From positions 153,566,210 to 153,630,209 of the forward strand of contig NC_039359.1 in assembly GCF_003573695.1 (NCBI RefSeq): DNA of 64,000 nt. Direction: 5' to 3'. The notes beneath the pieces were generated by a model. That model was not told where the DNA came from. It was given only the letters and a program-made list of their open reading frames with translations, and did no database searches. The stretch comes from Papaver somniferum. Lineage: Eukaryota > Streptophyta > Magnoliopsida > Ranunculales > Papaveraceae. A program made the translations under genes and the position numbers. Below are positions 1 to 10,262 of this stretch, in pieces; positions within the stretch are counted from its first letter, which is position 1; each line of letters begins with the position of its first letter.

Positions 1-419
1 GTTCTTAACTAATATTGTCAAGTAGATGAATGAAGCATTCTAAGCTTTAAACTCGTATTTTGAGGATTATATTAACGAGATAAACTCAACTCGAAAATTA
101 AATGTCTGTATAATACAAAGTCTATATAGCCATACGACGTAGTCTTATATAGTAGATAGAATTGAATAGACATCTGAGTGACAGAAAAGTTTTAGTCATC
201 ACATACCTTTTGTCGACGAAGTTACTCCAAAGTCTTTAATAGATCTTCTTCTTCAAATGGTGAACACCGTGAAGTTTAATACTCAACTACAAACTTCTAT
301 CTTAATCCTATATATGACTATCAGTATACTAGAAATTAAGATATCGTTTTGATCAATTAAATTTAATAAAAAGCTTGAGATAACAACACTTGTGAGTTCG
401 ACCGAGCAATGCTCTAACA
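1..419 (-). repeat. Degenerate Copia LTR end, copy 1
   Basis: On the minus strand this begins TGTTAGAGC, the same start as the intact Copia LTR that ends at 57900, and follows it through landmarks such as the CACATACCTTTTGT and TTGAGATA.CAACAC blocks. It is diverged throughout, so it belongs to a related but older subfamily. The left edge is cut by the window. Confidence 0.65.
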
Positions 420-515
420 CAAAGGTTACAGTAATGTAATGGAAAGTGGGTTTACAAATGGTGAAGTCAGACACGAAGTTGGTGATTTTAGCTAAAAGAC
501 AAAGAATGAGATTCT

Positions 516-1000
516 TTACGAATGGGTTAGTTGTTGTGGTGTGATCTGAGAGGGAAACTGAATTTCGTCAAAACAACATTCTGAGAAAATATACATGCCT
601 TTTCTCTGGGTGATGACATGACACCCTTTATGAATTTGACTATATCTAGAAAGAACACAAGGATATGACTTGGGACATAATCTCGAAGGTACAAAAAACG
701 CCTGCAACCAAAAACTCGTAAAATATTATAATTTTGGTGGGTGATTTCATCTTCAATTTAGACGAAGGTAGTGAATTAATAAGATATGCGGCGCCAGTGA
801 TAAAAGCATCAGTCAATATTTCAATGGAGTACTTGCCTGTTAAAACAATGAAAGTCCCATTTCAACAATCTTCCTATGTTTACGCCCTGCCACACCATTC
901 TGTTCTGCAGTATGCGGGCATGAAATCTATTGCTTTCTACCATTTTATGAAAAATGAGGAAAATCAATGGGGAGTGTTGTCTGTTAGACCCACCACCATA
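516..1000 (-). pseudogene. Copia integrase fragment, copy 1 (broken)
   Basis: Minus-strand translation gives the end of a Copia integrase core, with a QNGV..RKH motif (near 900-930), then a stretch matching the region after it that ends in a GR.Y.S...F.E-like block. Several stop codons and frameshifts break the reading. In Copia pol this part follows the third catalytic residue of integrase. It lies directly beside an LTR with the rest of pol missing, so this is a deletion derivative that cannot make enzyme. Confidence 0.6.
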
Positions 1001-1369
1001 CTGACCATAGAGCGCACAACTATGACTTTTTTTTTCTGGTGTCGTCTTTATGGACTACTCAGTGGTGATTGGTAAAGCAGACTAGATAATGCTTCCCTAG
1101 ATTTTGTGGGGGTTGAAAAAGAATTAGGATTTCTTGGCGATGGTGATATATAAAGGAGGAGGAGATAAAAGTGGTGGTGAAACTTAGGAAAGAGATAGTG
1201 TGGTAGTGGTGATGGTGAGACAGATAATGAAGACATTCAGATTATCTGATCAATACGAAACATCCTGAATTAATATCAAATTATTGTCCCACACATAGCA
1301 TGTCCGATGTTCAAGGTAATTCTCACATGATCATCTTGATTTGGTAATTAGTTTCCAACAAAGTGAAAT

Positions 1370-1787
1370 GTTCTTAACTAATGTTGTCAAGTAGATGAAT
1401 GAAGCATTCTAAGCTTTAAACTCATATTTTGAGGGTTATATTAACGAGATAAACTCAACTCGAAATTTCAATGTGTGTATAATACAAAGTCTATATAGAC
1501 ATACGACGTAGTCTCATATAGTAGATAGAACTGAATAGACATTAGAGTGACAGAAAAGTTTTAGTCTTCACATACCTTTTGTCGACGAAGTTCCTCCAAA
1601 GTCTTCAGTAGATCTTCTTCTTCAAAGGGTGAACGTCGTGAAGTCTAATACTCAACTACACACTTCTAACCTAATCTGAGACATGACTATCATATATTAT
1701 AAATTAAGATATAGTTTTGATCAACTAAATTTAACAACAAGCTTGAGATAGAAACACTTGTGATTTCGACCGAGCAATGCTCTAACA
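1370..1787 (-). repeat. Degenerate Copia LTR end, copy 2
   Basis: Second copy of the LTR piece at 1-419, ending at the same CTCTAACA (minus-strand TGTTAGAG). It was copied as part of the tandem block rather than inserted independently, because the sequence following it is also shared. Confidence 0.65.
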
Positions 1788-2089
1788 TAAAGGTTATATT
1801 AAATGTGATGGAAAATGGATTTGCAAATGATGAAGTCAGACACGAAGTTGGTGATTCTAGCTAAGAGACAAAGAAGGAGATTCTTTACAAATGGATGGAA
1901 TACTTTTTTGAAAGTATCTAAGGAAGGAGATTATTTATTGTCGTGCGCGCGATGCTTATCAAAGATAAAAATGTAGTGAGACCATGAAGATCGGTACAGT
2001 TGTAAAAATATAGTGCAAGAGACTATGGACCTTTGGTGATAAATACCGAGATGGGCAAGAAGGACGAATTTCGACATGCATTAAGTTGA

Positions 2090-2640
2090 TTAACTGTGTG
2101 TAGGTACTAGATGTGAGGATGGGAGCGCAGAGATCCAATCCTCGTAAGTGCTAATACATAGATCCAATTCGGCGATTAGTTTTTGTGGTGTGATCTGAGA
2201 TGGAAAACATATTTCGTTAAAACAACATGCTGAGCAATATATACGCCTTGTCTCCGGGTGAAGACACGATACCTTTATGAATTTGACTACATATATCCAG
2301 GAAAAACACAAGGATATTACTTGGGACATAATCTCGAAGGTACAGAAAACGCATGCGATCAAAAACTCGTAAAATCTTATAATTTTGGTGGGTGATCTCA
2401 TCTTCAATTTAGACGAAGGAAGTGAATTAATAAGATATGCGGTGCCAGTGATAAAAGCATCAGTCAGATATTTCAATGGAGTACTTGCCTAATAAAACAA
2501 TGAAAGTCCCATTTCAACAATCTGCATATGTTTACGCCCTGCCACACCATTCTGTTCTGGAGTATGCGGGTATGAAATCTATTGTTTTTCTACCATTTTA
2601 TGAAAAGTGAGGAAAACCAATAGGGAGTCTTGTCTGTTAG
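2090..2640 (-). pseudogene. Copia integrase fragment, copy 2 (broken)
   Basis: The clearest Copia trace in the left part. Reading down the minus strand from about 2620, HTPEQNGV..RKH is followed by a stop, then an open stretch (2476-2090) with TAYLINSLPS and SCLHPETRRIYCSACCFNE. These match the order in Copia integrases: the QNG..ER region, the YLINRLP block, and the HKGY/GR.Y motif before the reverse transcriptase. The Glu of the usual ERKH is Gly here (AGRKH). The open part is 128 codons. Pol before and after is absent, so it is a fragment only. Confidence 0.65.
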
Positions 2641-2840
2641 ACCCGCCACCACACTGACCACAGAGCGCACAACTATGACTATTTTTTGTTGTCTCTATGG
2701 ACTACCCACTGGTGATTGGTAAAACAGACTAGATAGTGCTTCCCTAGATTTTGTGGGGGTTGAAAAAGAATTAGGCTTTCTTGGCGGTGGTGATATGTAA
2801 AGGAGGAGGAGATAAAAATGGTGTTGAAACTTAGGAAGGA

Positions 2841-3610
2841 GATAGTAGGATGGTGGTGATGGTGAAGCAGAGAATGAAGACATTCATCGTAATGGTATTA
2901 AGCAAGGCTGTGAAATCGTAAATCGCAACACCAATCGGTTTTTCACTTTTGAGAATCGAATCGTATATTGAATCGTGAATCGAAGATTCTTAGTCATTTT
3001 TATATTATCCTAAACTATAAAAAATAAGAATGTTTGTATGAAAACCTGATGAATAGATATGATAAAATTTGTATAGTTATAATGTTAAGTTGAACACGCA
3101 CAGAAGAAACATTGTTGTGGTATGGTGGTCTGACCCCTAACTCACGGGATAGGATTCGGGAGTTCGAATGTCTCTCTCAACAATTATCATCAATTCAGGA
3201 GTTCGAATCTCTCTCTCAACAATCAATTCTCGACAATCAGCAACTTCGAGACGAAGTTTGTTTTAAATTTTTTGAACTTCGAGATAGTAGGATGGTGGTG
3301 ATGGTGAAGCAGAGAATGAAGACATTCATCGTAATGATATTAAATAAGGTTGTGAAATCATAAATCGCAACGCAAATCGATTTTTTCACTTTTGAGAATC
3401 GAACCATGAATCGAAAATTCTTAGTCATCTTTATATCATCCTAAAATATATAAAAAAAAAAATGTTTGTATACCTGATGAAATATGATAAAATTTGTATA
3501 ATTATAATATATAAGTTGAACATACACAAGAAACATTGCGGTATGTGTCGTCTGACCGCTAGCTAGCGTGATAGGGTTCGAGAGATCGAATCTCTCACTC
3601 CTCTCTTCGT
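2841..3610. repeat. 442 bp tandem duplication with tRNA-like stretch
   Basis: The block starting GATAGTAGGATGGTGGTGAT at 2841 restarts at 3283, a period of 442 bp; the second copy runs to about 3610. Each copy ends with a segment (about 3115-3170 and 3540-3595) with a GTTCGAAT-like or GGTTCGAG-like box that resembles a polymerase III B box, so a tRNA-derived SINE fragment may be included. The tRNA-like reading is weak. Confidence 0.6.
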
Positions 3611-3984
3611 TGTTATTTTTAATTTTGTAAACTTAATCGTTGTTATTTTTAATTTTTTAAACTTAATAATAATTTAGAATTGTTCCAGTGCGAGATACAC
3701 ATCCAGGAAAAATACAATTCAAAAATAGAATTACTTTTAATATTTTGAGAAGGAAGGTAAACAGGAAAAATGTGGGAGGGAAATATTGTGAAGAAGCTCA
3801 CTCAGAACCCATCAGTACCAGGTGAAATGTAGTTACCACCAGACTTTTTTTTTCTTTTTCTTTCGGCAGACAACCACAAGAAACATGAAAAGATGACAAT
3901 AATAATAGCTATGGAAATTGTACTCGACACCTTAACAGAAGACACAAATTAAGAAACTGCCATGTATTTAAGGAAGTTAGGTTA
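3611..3984. other. AT-rich intergenic stretch
   Basis: Contains two copies of GTTGTTATTTTTAATTTT near 3611 and 3643 and short homopolymers, with no coding trace that I can support. Confidence 0.4.
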
Positions 3985-4165
3985 AAAAATCTCGACCAAA
4001 GCTTTATCCTTCGACCAGATTTCCTTCCAGACAGACTCATCCTTCCCATCACCAGTAATTCATTCATGACCCACTTAAGAGCAGGCCAAATAGAGGATTG
4101 CTTGTAATATGTAACCCAATCACCCTTTTCATTTTTGAACTTCCGCTTTACGTGTAACTCCAGTT
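3985..4165 (-). pseudogene. LINE reverse-transcriptase C-terminal remnant
   Basis: Minus-strand translation gives GDWVTYYKQSSIWPALKW and, after a shift of frame, TGDGKDESVWKEIW before a stop. The combination of SSIWP and GDGK...W..W is typical of plant L1-type LINEs in the segment linking the reverse transcriptase to its C-terminal zinc-binding (zf-RVT) domain. The rest of the polymerase is not visible beside it and the frame is broken. The assignment rests on motif order only. Confidence 0.5.
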
Positions 4166-4321
4166 AGCATAAAGATCCAACCATTTTAGAATGTAGACCT
4201 ACACAACCTCATCATCCAGTTAAGAACACAGAATATTGTGCTTCCACAATTTCTTCCAGGGAAAATTATCTGCCATAGTCGAAGAAGATTGACACCATTC
4301 ATCCTCGAGCAATCTCTAACA

Positions 4322-4546
4322 TCATATAGAACTGAAGTCACCAGTTGGCGTAAATCTATTCTTCTCATTCCGCCGAGAAATACGTATGGTGGTGACGCCT
4401 TTTGCTGTAGCTTCGCAGAACACTATGTTGGGAAGTGCTAAGTTCCAAGGTCTACCACTAGGAAGCATTAGTTCGTCTACTGTTGTAACTTTCATGGATA
4501 GATCGTGCCCCACATCAACTTCTTTGCCATCACCTATATTAACCAA
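4322..4546 (-). other. Short unassigned reading frame
   Basis: A 74-codon open stretch on the minus strand with no family I recognise. Just below it (about 4190-4320, another frame) the words NFPWKKLWKHNI resemble a LINE zf-RVT segment, so part of this area may belong to the LINE remnant next door. It is on the same strand as the hydrolase pseudogene and the KEN-like gene. It may be a remnant or chance; I would not annotate it as a working gene. Confidence 0.2.
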
Positions 4547-4981
4547 AAGCTAGCTAGACAAATAAAGAAAATTCAAACCACAACGGATATCAAGCCCTAA
4601 TCTAGGTTCCATCTTCTACATGGTTATCCTCCAGTTCGACAACCATAAACAACAGTAATGTGGTAACGTCAACGCATACATGTTCAGTTGAAAAACTACA
4701 GATTTCCAGTCAAATCAAAGAAATTGACCAAATAAATCTTCAGAGAGTGAGCTGATCACCTATGGAAACAGTTGTTCAGAGAAGTGAATGCAAGGCGTGT
4801 GCTAGATCCGGAAACAAAAAATCAAATTTTTTTTACCCCCAGCCTTTCGGTTCGTCGCAATTGTTACATATATTGCTTATTCAAACAACGACTAACATGC
4901 CCATTCTTACTTTCATAAAATGACTGTTCTACGAGACGATGAAAAAACACCGCAATTTGCACTAATTTTGACAAAGCAAAG

Positions 4982-5155
4982 TTAAAGAGGATTAGTACTT
5001 ACCAGCCGATGCCAACCAACAAGACCAACAGCCTTCTTGACAACAATACCTTGAAGGCCAACTAATACAGATTTCATTCGATTATTCTCTGTTACGACAA
5101 CTTTAGTATGTCTAGGAAGTACAAATAATTCATCATCACCAATTTTTTCACGGTA
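4982..5155 (-). pseudogene. Second captured gene fragment fused to hydrolase remnant
   Basis: The 91-codon reading frame 5257-4982 starts as the hydrolase C-terminus and then, from about 5155, changes to a sequence with LPRHTKVVVTENN, SVLVGLQG and VKKAVGLVGWH. I recall a conserved plant protein with such a VVVTGNN...SVLVGLQG segment but cannot name it safely. The join is in frame without a stop. Two unrelated coding pieces in one reading frame suggest exon shuffling or capture, not a normal gene. Confidence 0.45.
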
Positions 5156-5169
5156 ACGCACAATTCCAA

Positions 5170-6790
5170 GATGCAGGGTTTTCATGTGTTTCATGCCTAC
5201 GAAAAAGAGGCATCCTGGAGTTACTTCGGAGTAAAATGAGAAGTCTTCAGATCTCAATAATGCATGTCTTTGACATTATCAGTCCCCCAGCGTATCCCCT
5301 ACAACGTTTTCGAAATGCTTACGTAATGCTTTGTTGTTAGCAGTTATCTTGGGAGAAGTTGAGAGTAGCACTGCATCTTTGAACATCAGCTTGTGCCTTG
5401 ATAACCTGTCAGTGTCAGTTGAAGTCTTGAAGAGATTCAGTCCCATAATAAGGAATAAGGGTAAAGATGTTAATGGATTTACCTCTTCGATTCGTATCTT
5501 GAGTTGCATAAAGCTCTCTGTTAAGAAGGCCCCTCCAATTCAGAATCTGGAATAACACTGAATGGCCCACCTCTTTTGAATTTTCCAACTGTTCCAACCT
5601 GAACAAAACAATGCTTGTTTTTCAGTTATGTAGACAGAAAGGGGGTTGATACATATTTGCTATTTGACATCTTCATTTGTTCGAAAATTCATGCTCCCCA
5701 CTTCCAGATGCAATCATGAATATAAACAAGGTGGATTCGACGGAAAAAGAAAGAGAAAAAATGAGAGTCGGCATATGTGTTTTCAAACCAACGGCGAATA
5801 TTTTTAGTTTTTGAAAAGTCACATTTATCACGAAGAATCAACAGATGGATTAACAAAAAATGAGGAAAGATAAATGGAAAACTCCACGAGACAAGAATAA
5901 CAGATGATTAACACAAAAACAAACATAAATTAAGGCAGATACCCGTGAATCCAGTGGATCAGCTTCACGTGAGAGAAGGTGTCAAGCTAACAATTACACT
6001 TGATGCGGCAAAAAAAAAACCACTCCCAGCAAGCAGAGCACCAGCTCTGGAAGCAACGGAGCCAATTGGTAGGTCAGTCGAGATGTGCAGCCCAAAGATA
6101 CCATCAAAATCGTCTAATATTCCATCTTCTACCATTTTCTTTGCTCCCCCTGCTTCTTACCTGGCTGATTGGAAAACTAGGACAACAGCTCCCTGTCAAA
6201 AGCACAAAATAACATCATGATACATTTTCAACCTAACAAAAATTAAGCGTTGAACATGTTTAATGTTACAATATTTCAGTTTGAACTGTATTCTAAGTTC
6301 CAAAAAGCTTGTGAGACCTAAGCCCATCTTACATCTAAGCTTATGCAAAGTTGCTTTAATGTCAAGAAACTAGCTATCTAACAGGATTGGCGAAGGCAAA
6401 TTCATGGAGATGATCCTGCAGGATTTTAGCTGCACCAAGAAGCATTGCAACATCAGGATCATGCCACAAGCATGCATCTTCCCAGGAACTTTACTTTAAT
6501 GATCCCACTCTACACTCTCCTGCAACAAACAACACAACCATATCCAACCAAACCCTATTTCACCAAAGCACACGAAAAAAAGAAGAATCAATTTTTTTTA
6601 CAAAAAATAAAATAAAATCAAAAACCCAAAGACTGACCTTCACAGGTAGAGCATCCATATATCAGATCCAAAAGCAACAAAAGGTGGCTCACCAGTATCC
6701 ATCTCAAATTCTTCAAAACCAATGGGTTCTCATGAATTCTTCTTCCAGCATCGAACCAGTAAAGAAAACAAGCACCGGTTGCTTAGCATA
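5170..6790 (-). pseudogene. ILR1-like IAA-amino-acid hydrolase pseudogene (M20 peptidase)
   Basis: Pieces of a plant IAA-amino-acid hydrolase appear in the correct order down the minus strand. These are an RRIHENP...FEEFE...TGEPPF segment (about 6765-6650), KVPGKMHACGHD...AMLLGAAK (about 6515-6400), VVLVFQ...KKMVEDGILDDFDGIFGLH (about 6200-6040), GTVGKF..GGPFSVIPDS (about 5600-5535), ESFMQLKIRIEEV (about 5520-5482), NKALRKHFENVVGD (about 5330-5285) and SEDFSFY...GCLFFVGM (about 5250-5190). These enzymes release auxin from amino-acid conjugates with a two-metal M20 site. HACGHD is kept, but the following conserved His is changed. Frameshifts, an in-frame TGA-TAA near 5277 and missing segments show that it is dead. 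Confidence 0.8.
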
Positions 6791-6799
6791 GTTTTCTTA

Positions 6800-7106
6800 T
6801 GGATTTCTAGAACTAACACAAAGAGAAACAAAAGACCATCATCAAGGTGATGGGTAGCACAATTTCAAGACTGGACATGCCACATGATATAGGAACATAA
6901 ATGCTTTGAAGAATCCACAACTAGTGAAGAAAACATGGACAAAAAGATCAAACAGAAAAAAGAAATGACAAAAATAAAAAATGAAACCAAATAGCATAGA
7001 TAATATTACAAGTCTTAAATGAAGTACTGAACATGAATAACACCAAAGGACGAAATAAAATTTATTTGATTACACAATAACAAGTAAATAAAAGAAACTC
7101 TACAAC
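6800..7106. other. Intergenic stretch between hydrolase pseudogene and KEN-like gene
   Basis: A-rich sequence with no coding trace. If the KEN-like gene once continued past its exon 3 donor at 7132, the missing last exon should be here, but I see nothing resembling it. Confidence 0.4.
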
Positions 7107-7132
7107 TCAGAATCCAAAGAAACCAAATATTA

Positions 7133-9610
7133 CCTGAAATGCAGTCTCGGACACCGCGCTGTGTAGAGTGTAGTTCCTATTAGACCTAATGAAGTCCTTC
7201 GGACCATTGAAGTTATAATTTCTTTTCTGCAGATCCAATACAACCTTTTGATCCATACCATCATCCCAATCTTGAATAGGGATTTTCCCAATAGCATCAA
7301 GAAGATCCTCATCTGTTTGGCTACTGGCTTTAGCAATGTCCTTGTAAGCATCAAGATAGTCATTCACTCTATAAAAGAAGGTTGTAACCTTTAGTGCTTC
7401 AAACCACGCAGGATGCTTTCGAGCATTTAACGGATTCAATTTGAATGCTATTTGCATCTTCAAGCTGGAAGGCATATGGGAAAAAAATAACTCAAATAAG
7501 AATCTACCATTTTTTGCCTCATCATGCAAAACAACACTACAATCATCACCAGCAATCCAAGGATTATTTACAACATGCCATGCTTGATTATAATCAAGCG
7601 TAACAATCCTAGGTTTAACTACCACGGTGTACATATGTTTGGACTACCATAAAAGCATGTGAGAATGCAAGAATTACCATTACAATTATGAACAGTCAAA
7701 TTGATACTATTGTAGTTTTTCCAAATTAAGCAAAGCATGCATATCCCTTTAGCAAGCCAGTAGTTATACACATTCACTTTCCTCAAAATGTAATGCATTT
7801 TTTTTGTGCTGCAGTTTAGTTTCCAGCAGGAAAAGAATGTCATGACTATTCTTATCAAGTTATTAAGATTTTTAATAATTTAGAGGAATGCACATAAAGG
7901 AAAAGAAATGTTACTTTTCACTTCCGTCGAATCTGGAGATAAGATCCTGCCCCTCCGCGTAATCAGGATAATCTTTAAAGAGATAATTCACGATCTTCCC
8001 AAACCCTAAGAAATCTGGAAAAGAAAAAGAATATATAATATTAGGATAAAAAATAAAATTAAGAAACTAATAAATAAAATTAATTACTACCTTGCTTAGA
8101 ATATATAATTATTAGGATAAAAAATAAAATTAAGAAAATTACTAATTAAGAAACCGGCAGCAAAATACTTCGGAGTTGTGTCGGAAAACCTACCTACATA
8201 ATTTTCATTATCCCAGCGTGACTTGTTCTTATGGCACAGTAACCGCTTCCTTATGCCATGGACTTCCTCAAAGCTATTCATATTAGTAGGCTTGGCCAAG
8301 CCGTTGGGCCTCAACAATTTCGAGCTGTCCTCCAATATCGCCTCGGGATACCGTTCTTCAATGACGATAGTCTCTGTTCCAGCTGCAACAAACTCATGGA
8401 TGTTTTCGGCAATCATGCTCTACACTGTGCCAAGGATATAGGGATTAAATATCGACATGATATTGCGAGAGATACCGTGTTTGATATATGCTACAAAGCC
8501 AATGTATCTGCCAGAAAAGAAGCCTCCTTAGGACTTCGATCTGACTCCGCCAAAGACTTAAAGCCAGCGGATATCCTTATGCTCAATTGGGAAGGAGGGA
8601 AGGACGTTTGCTTCGATGTCACAGTAGTTTCCGCCTTTACCGGTGCTGGAACTCGACGCTTCCCTCCTGGACACGCTATTTCCATGGCCATCAACCGCAA
8701 ATGCAACAAATACCTCGAAAAGTGCTCCACACATGATTACGGCTTCGGTGTCCTCGCACTTACTACTCTAGGGGAATTAGGTGAAGATACAATTGCCTTT
8801 CTGAAAAGATTATGGAATTGCCTCACCAGTCACAATGCGAATTACAAAATAGGCGGTGCCCTTTTCCATAAATTAGGAATTATAATTCAAAAGGGGTTGG
8901 CGCCCAGCTTGTAGCCAGGCTTCCTTCCACCGACTTGTAACTGTTTGTTATATGATATGAGAAAATGTAATGGGTTGGAAAGAATTTTAAAAGTAATTAT
9001 GATTCATTATTAAAAAAAATATTATTTATCTAATGAAAGTATATTTATATTAAGAAACTAATAAATAAAATTAATTACTACCTTGCTTCATCGAAGTGCG
9101 GCCTTCTACGTCAACGGCCCCAACCAGTTTCACAGAAGAAATTAGAGGACCCGAGTATATTAAAACAACATTACACACATCAATATTTCCATGACTAGCA
9201 CCGATGATATTTTTCAATTCCGAAATTGCATCTAACGAAGCATTCATGATTAGCTTAGATATATCAGCTGGCGCATAAGGAACTGGTGGAATGCCATAAC
9301 ATATCACCTTCTTCTGTGAGTGAAATTCAGACTCATCTAATCTCGCTCTAAACGAATCAAAGATATGACAGGTTTTGTTATCAATTAAAAAATACCCCTG
9401 GTAATTTATCAGATGATTAAGCTTTCGTCTTGTAACCCAAGATATCAACTGTTTCAAACGCTCATCAGTTTGATCTTCTATATACCAGGCTTTAATATGT
9501 TGTGATGAATCTTTATCATTACCCTTAACCCCATTATATTCCATAATTTCTCCTCTATCTCTCCGTCTTCCACTTGCAAAATTTTCTGTGATTTTCCCAG
9601 CGAATTCCAT
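7133..9610 (-). CDS. KEN-domain (IRE1/RNase-L-like) protein with unfamiliar N-terminus
   Basis: Three minus-strand exons: 9610-9082 (first ATG at 9610; donor AAG|GTAGTA), 8014-7915 (acceptor TTTTCCAG, donor GAAAA|GTAA), and about 7643-7133 (donor CAG|GTAATA). Exon 3 ends the way IRE1 does: LNPLNARKHPAW, then DEDLLDAIGK, DWDDGMDQ, KRNYNF and RNYTLH. The last matches the RN-x3-H catalytic motif of KEN ribonucleases (Asn codon 7173-7175, His codon 7161-7163). KEN domains cleave RNA in the unfolded-protein response (IRE1) or in RNase L. I see no kinase domain in exons 1-2, whose sequence I do not recognise. The exon 2 to 3 phase does not fit perfectly, so a boundary or small exon is missing. The segment normally after the catalytic His is absent, so the 3' end may be lost. 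Confidence 0.5.
8058..8097. repeat. 40 bp direct repeat, copy 1 (carries duplicated 5' splice site)
   Basis: Identical to 9049-9088. It includes TACTACCTTGCTT, which on the minus strand is the end of KEN-like exon 1 plus its GT donor. It flanks the inserted non-LTR element and is best read as its target-site duplication. Confidence 0.75.
8098..9048 (+). mobile_element. Non-LTR retroelement insertion in intron 1 of the KEN-like gene
   Basis: About 950 bp bounded by the 40 bp repeat. The first ~40 bp (8098-8137) nearly repeat intron sequence at 8028-8066, so the left junction was rearranged. The coding part starts near 8220 and ends at 8940; an A/T-rich tail follows. It is 5'-truncated, as is usual for target-primed insertions, and lies antisense to the host gene. 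Confidence 0.6.
8258..8940 (+). pseudogene. C-terminus of a retroelement polyprotein with zinc knuckle and restriction-like endonuclease motif
   Basis: The open stretch 8258-8914 (218 codons) has CSSCNKLMDVFGNHALHC, then KYRHDIARD and KPADILML...GGKDVCFDVTVV. A Cys2-His-Cys knuckle, an R-H-(N/D) motif and a PAD...D pair in this order match the restriction-like (PD-(D/E)XK) endonuclease region of early-branching non-LTR elements such as R2, CRE and NeSL. In these the domain nicks target DNA to prime reverse transcription. The reverse transcriptase itself is absent. The sequence near 8893 changes frame: the family C-terminus continues in another frame (GAQLVARLP) to a stop at 8938-8940, so a one-base shift has occurred. 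The upstream Met is only the first ATG in the frame. Confidence 0.6.
9049..9088. repeat. 40 bp direct repeat, copy 2 (original 5' splice site of exon 1)
   Basis: Matches 8058-8097 base for base. This copy is joined to exon 1 of the KEN-like gene, so it holds the exon-proximal GT donor. Confidence 0.75.
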
Positions 9611-9962
9611 CAGTACACTTAGGTTTTCTTCAGTAGACACCGCCAATGAAGAATGTTAGATCTGGTTTTATAAATGACGGTACTTGGAATTGGGCATTGC
9701 AAACCGGTATATATATCATGTATAACTCTGGTTCTGGTTCTGGGTCATGGAATGCGAGTCCAAAGCAAAGGTATGAAGTTATGAACAATGGGGCAGCTCC
9801 CCCCTAGGGTATGAATTGGTCAATATACTGAATGTCGGATTCAGGCACCAAGACAATTTTCTCTCGGTTCCAAATTTTATGCCTATAATTTGTGTAACAA
9901 ATATTTTTCACAAATTTAAATGTATGATCACAGTAGGAAATGAGATTATTTAAATCACATAT
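9611..9962 (-). promoter_or_regulatory. Upstream region of the KEN-like gene
   Basis: No coding trace on either strand. An in-frame TAA sits 45 bases before the chosen ATG on the minus strand, so translation cannot start farther upstream without splicing. I see no convincing TATA box; the TATATATATC near 9701-9712 is a weak candidate. Confidence 0.25.
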
Positions 9963-10262
9963 TCAGCTCTTAGCAATGCCATTTCACGCAAAAACAAGAA
10001 ATATCTCGACAAATGTGCATCTCAAAGGTATAAGTTTAACGCTCTGGCCTATTCCACGTTTGGTAAACCCGGTGATGACACAATTGAGTTTTTGAAGAGA
10101 CTGCACAATCGTTTGTCTAGATTTGATGTTAATGCAAGGAGATGTAATTTATTTTTTCACACATTAGGGATAGTTATTTAGAAAGGTGTTGGAACCCAGC
10201 TTGTTGCTAGGATTCCAACTAGTTTCTTACCGTCTTCGTCTATTGTCGATGATTATGATTAA
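9963..10262 (+). pseudogene. Second fragment of the same non-LTR retroelement C-terminus
   Basis: Translation gives SNAISRKNKKYLDKC, GDDTIEFLKRLHN and KGVGTQLVARIPTSFLP, aligning with the last ~100 residues of the element at 8258-8940. One in-frame TAG (near 10182) interrupts it, and the stop is at 10260-10262. It is followed by an A-rich tail (to about 10338). It keeps the terminal GVGTQLVARIPT in frame, which the other copy has shifted. It is 5'-truncated, so only the tail of the protein is present. Confidence 0.6.

Larger units (their letters stand above)
1..2890. repeat. Tandem duplication of a ~1.4 kb block carrying Copia fragments
   Basis: Bases 1-1240 and 1370-2880 are two copies of the same block in the same orientation, starting with the same GTTCTTAACTAAT. 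The second copy holds about 280 extra bases (roughly 1897-2175), which are either an insertion there or a deletion in the first copy. Each copy contains, in order, a degenerate Copia LTR end, a Copia integrase fragment and a purine-rich low-complexity tail near GGTGGTGATGGTGA. About 130 bp between the copies (1241-1369) are unique. Confidence 0.85.

Noticed and set aside
3115..3595. tRNA gene
   Set aside because: B-box-like words exist but no cloverleaf can be drawn; at best a SINE fragment.
9420..9540. Possible acireductone dioxygenase start (KAWYIEDQTDER) in KEN-like exon 1
   Set aside because: Only a few residues match (AWY...D); the metal-binding His motif does not follow.
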